In this document: positions 63,752 to 64,000 of the stretch, piece by piece
How positions within the stretch are numbered: the first letter of the stretch is position 1
Layout of the letters: every line of letters starts with the position of its first letter
Assembly (NCBI RefSeq): GCF_029338575.1
Contig: NZ_CP119992.1
Location: forward strand, 62,001 to 126,000
Length of the DNA: 64,000 bases
Reading direction: 5' to 3'
DNA from: Halomarina halobia
GTDB lineage: Archaea; Halobacteriota; Halobacteria; Halobacteriales; Haloarculaceae
Program-made: the position numbers and the translations under genes
Notes under the pieces: generated by a model
The model's database searches: none
Told to the model about the DNA's origin: nothing
The model's input: only the letters and a program-made list of their open reading frames with translations

Positions 63752-64000
63752 GTGAAGGGGGAACGCGTCTACCGACTCCTCGGGCGGCTCCGACGCGCCG
63801 AGCGGCGCGAACTCCACGAGTTCCGCGTCTGGCTCGAGTCGACGCGCAATCTCCTCCACCTCTCGGTGCTGGTGCTCGTCCCCCTGCTCATCGCGGTCGT
63901 CACGACGATCTCGAACGCCTTCCCGGCGTTCTCGTTCCTGCTGTTCCCGCCGCTCGCGGCCGGGACCTACACCCTCTTCGCCGACCCGCGGGGCAAGTAC
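63752..64000 (+). CDS. HPP family membrane protein, partial
   Basis: Frame starting at GTG 63752 and open to the right edge (83 residues). The Arg-rich start RRAERRELHEFRVWLESTRN leads to helices LLHLSVLVLVPLLIAVVTTI and FSFLLFPPLAAGTYTLFADP, with the FPPLAAG motif of the HPP family. HPP proteins are four-helix membrane proteins, some transporting nitrite. The rest lies outside the window. Confidence 0.75.
   Translation, partial: MKGERVYRLLGRLRRAERRELHEFRVWLESTRNLLHLSVLVLVPLLIAVVTTISNAFPAFSFLLFPPLAAGTYTLFADPRGKY

Overview
The window is a piece of a haloarchaeal chromosome (class Halobacteria, genus not assigned). The evidence is very high GC, strongly acidic proteins, a class I lysyl-tRNA synthetase, an archaeal UMP kinase, HMG-CoA reductase for isoprenoid lipids, a HerA/NurA pair, Lrp- and Bat-type regulators, and leaderless genes with a TATA-like box about 25-30 bases before the start codon. 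No rRNA, tRNA or CRISPR array was seen. About 60 protein genes fill most of the sequence and the gaps are short.

Layout. 1-6.3 kb (minus strand): a site-2 protease cut by the window edge, a small HTH protein, then a likely operon pyrH-lysS-site-2 protease-moaE. 6.5-8.5 kb: a HemQ-like heme protein fused to an ABM domain, and a DUF1059 zinc protein. 8.7-14.3 kb: two EamA exporters, an RNase H-like protein, a nitroreductase, a Bat-type regulator, a MoaD-like protein ending in Cys-Cys, and a UspA protein. 14.4-19.8 kb: herA and nurA, separated by a divergent Lrp/EamA pair and a small conserved gene. 19.8-20.55 kb: a gene-free stretch with a fold-back repeat. 20.55-25.6 kb: gpmI, then the nadA-nadB-nadC operon for NAD synthesis from aspartate. 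25.8-31.2 kb: amidohydrolase, PQQ-propeller lipoprotein, a formate/nitrite-type channel and galactonate dehydratase. 31.6-35.7 kb: hmgA, small genes, a cupin and isocitrate dehydrogenase. 35.9-41.4 kb: a 2-oxoacid (acetoin-type) dehydrogenase locus with E2 fused to OsmC, a VOC protein, an AcoX-like kinase, E1 beta and E1 alpha. 41.7-48.8 kb: asparaginase-type hydrolase, tandem UspA, polyphosphate kinase with an apparent frameshift, a phosphoesterase, methionine aminopeptidase and a HIT protein. 48.9-54.2 kb: a CDF metal exporter and the biotin operon bioB-dehydrogenase-bioF-bioD. 54.2-59.1 kb: a tRNA methylthiotransferase, an AI-2E-type permease and an amino-acid transporter fused to UspA domains. 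59.3-64 kb: deoC, an IS200/IS605-like remnant, DUF63, a PfkB kinase, a membrane protein, a nucleoside phosphorylase and the start of an HPP protein.

Functional themes are cofactor synthesis (NAD, biotin, molybdopterin, possibly heme), nucleoside breakdown (phosphorylase, sugar kinase, deoC), DNA end resection (HerA-NurA), and central carbon enzymes. The least explained items are the E2-OsmC fusion, the MoaD-like protein without a diglycine end, the ppk frameshift in a CG repeat, the unassigned dehydrogenase inside the biotin operon, the double-repeat insert in the HemQ-ABM fusion, and two families of short non-coding repeats.
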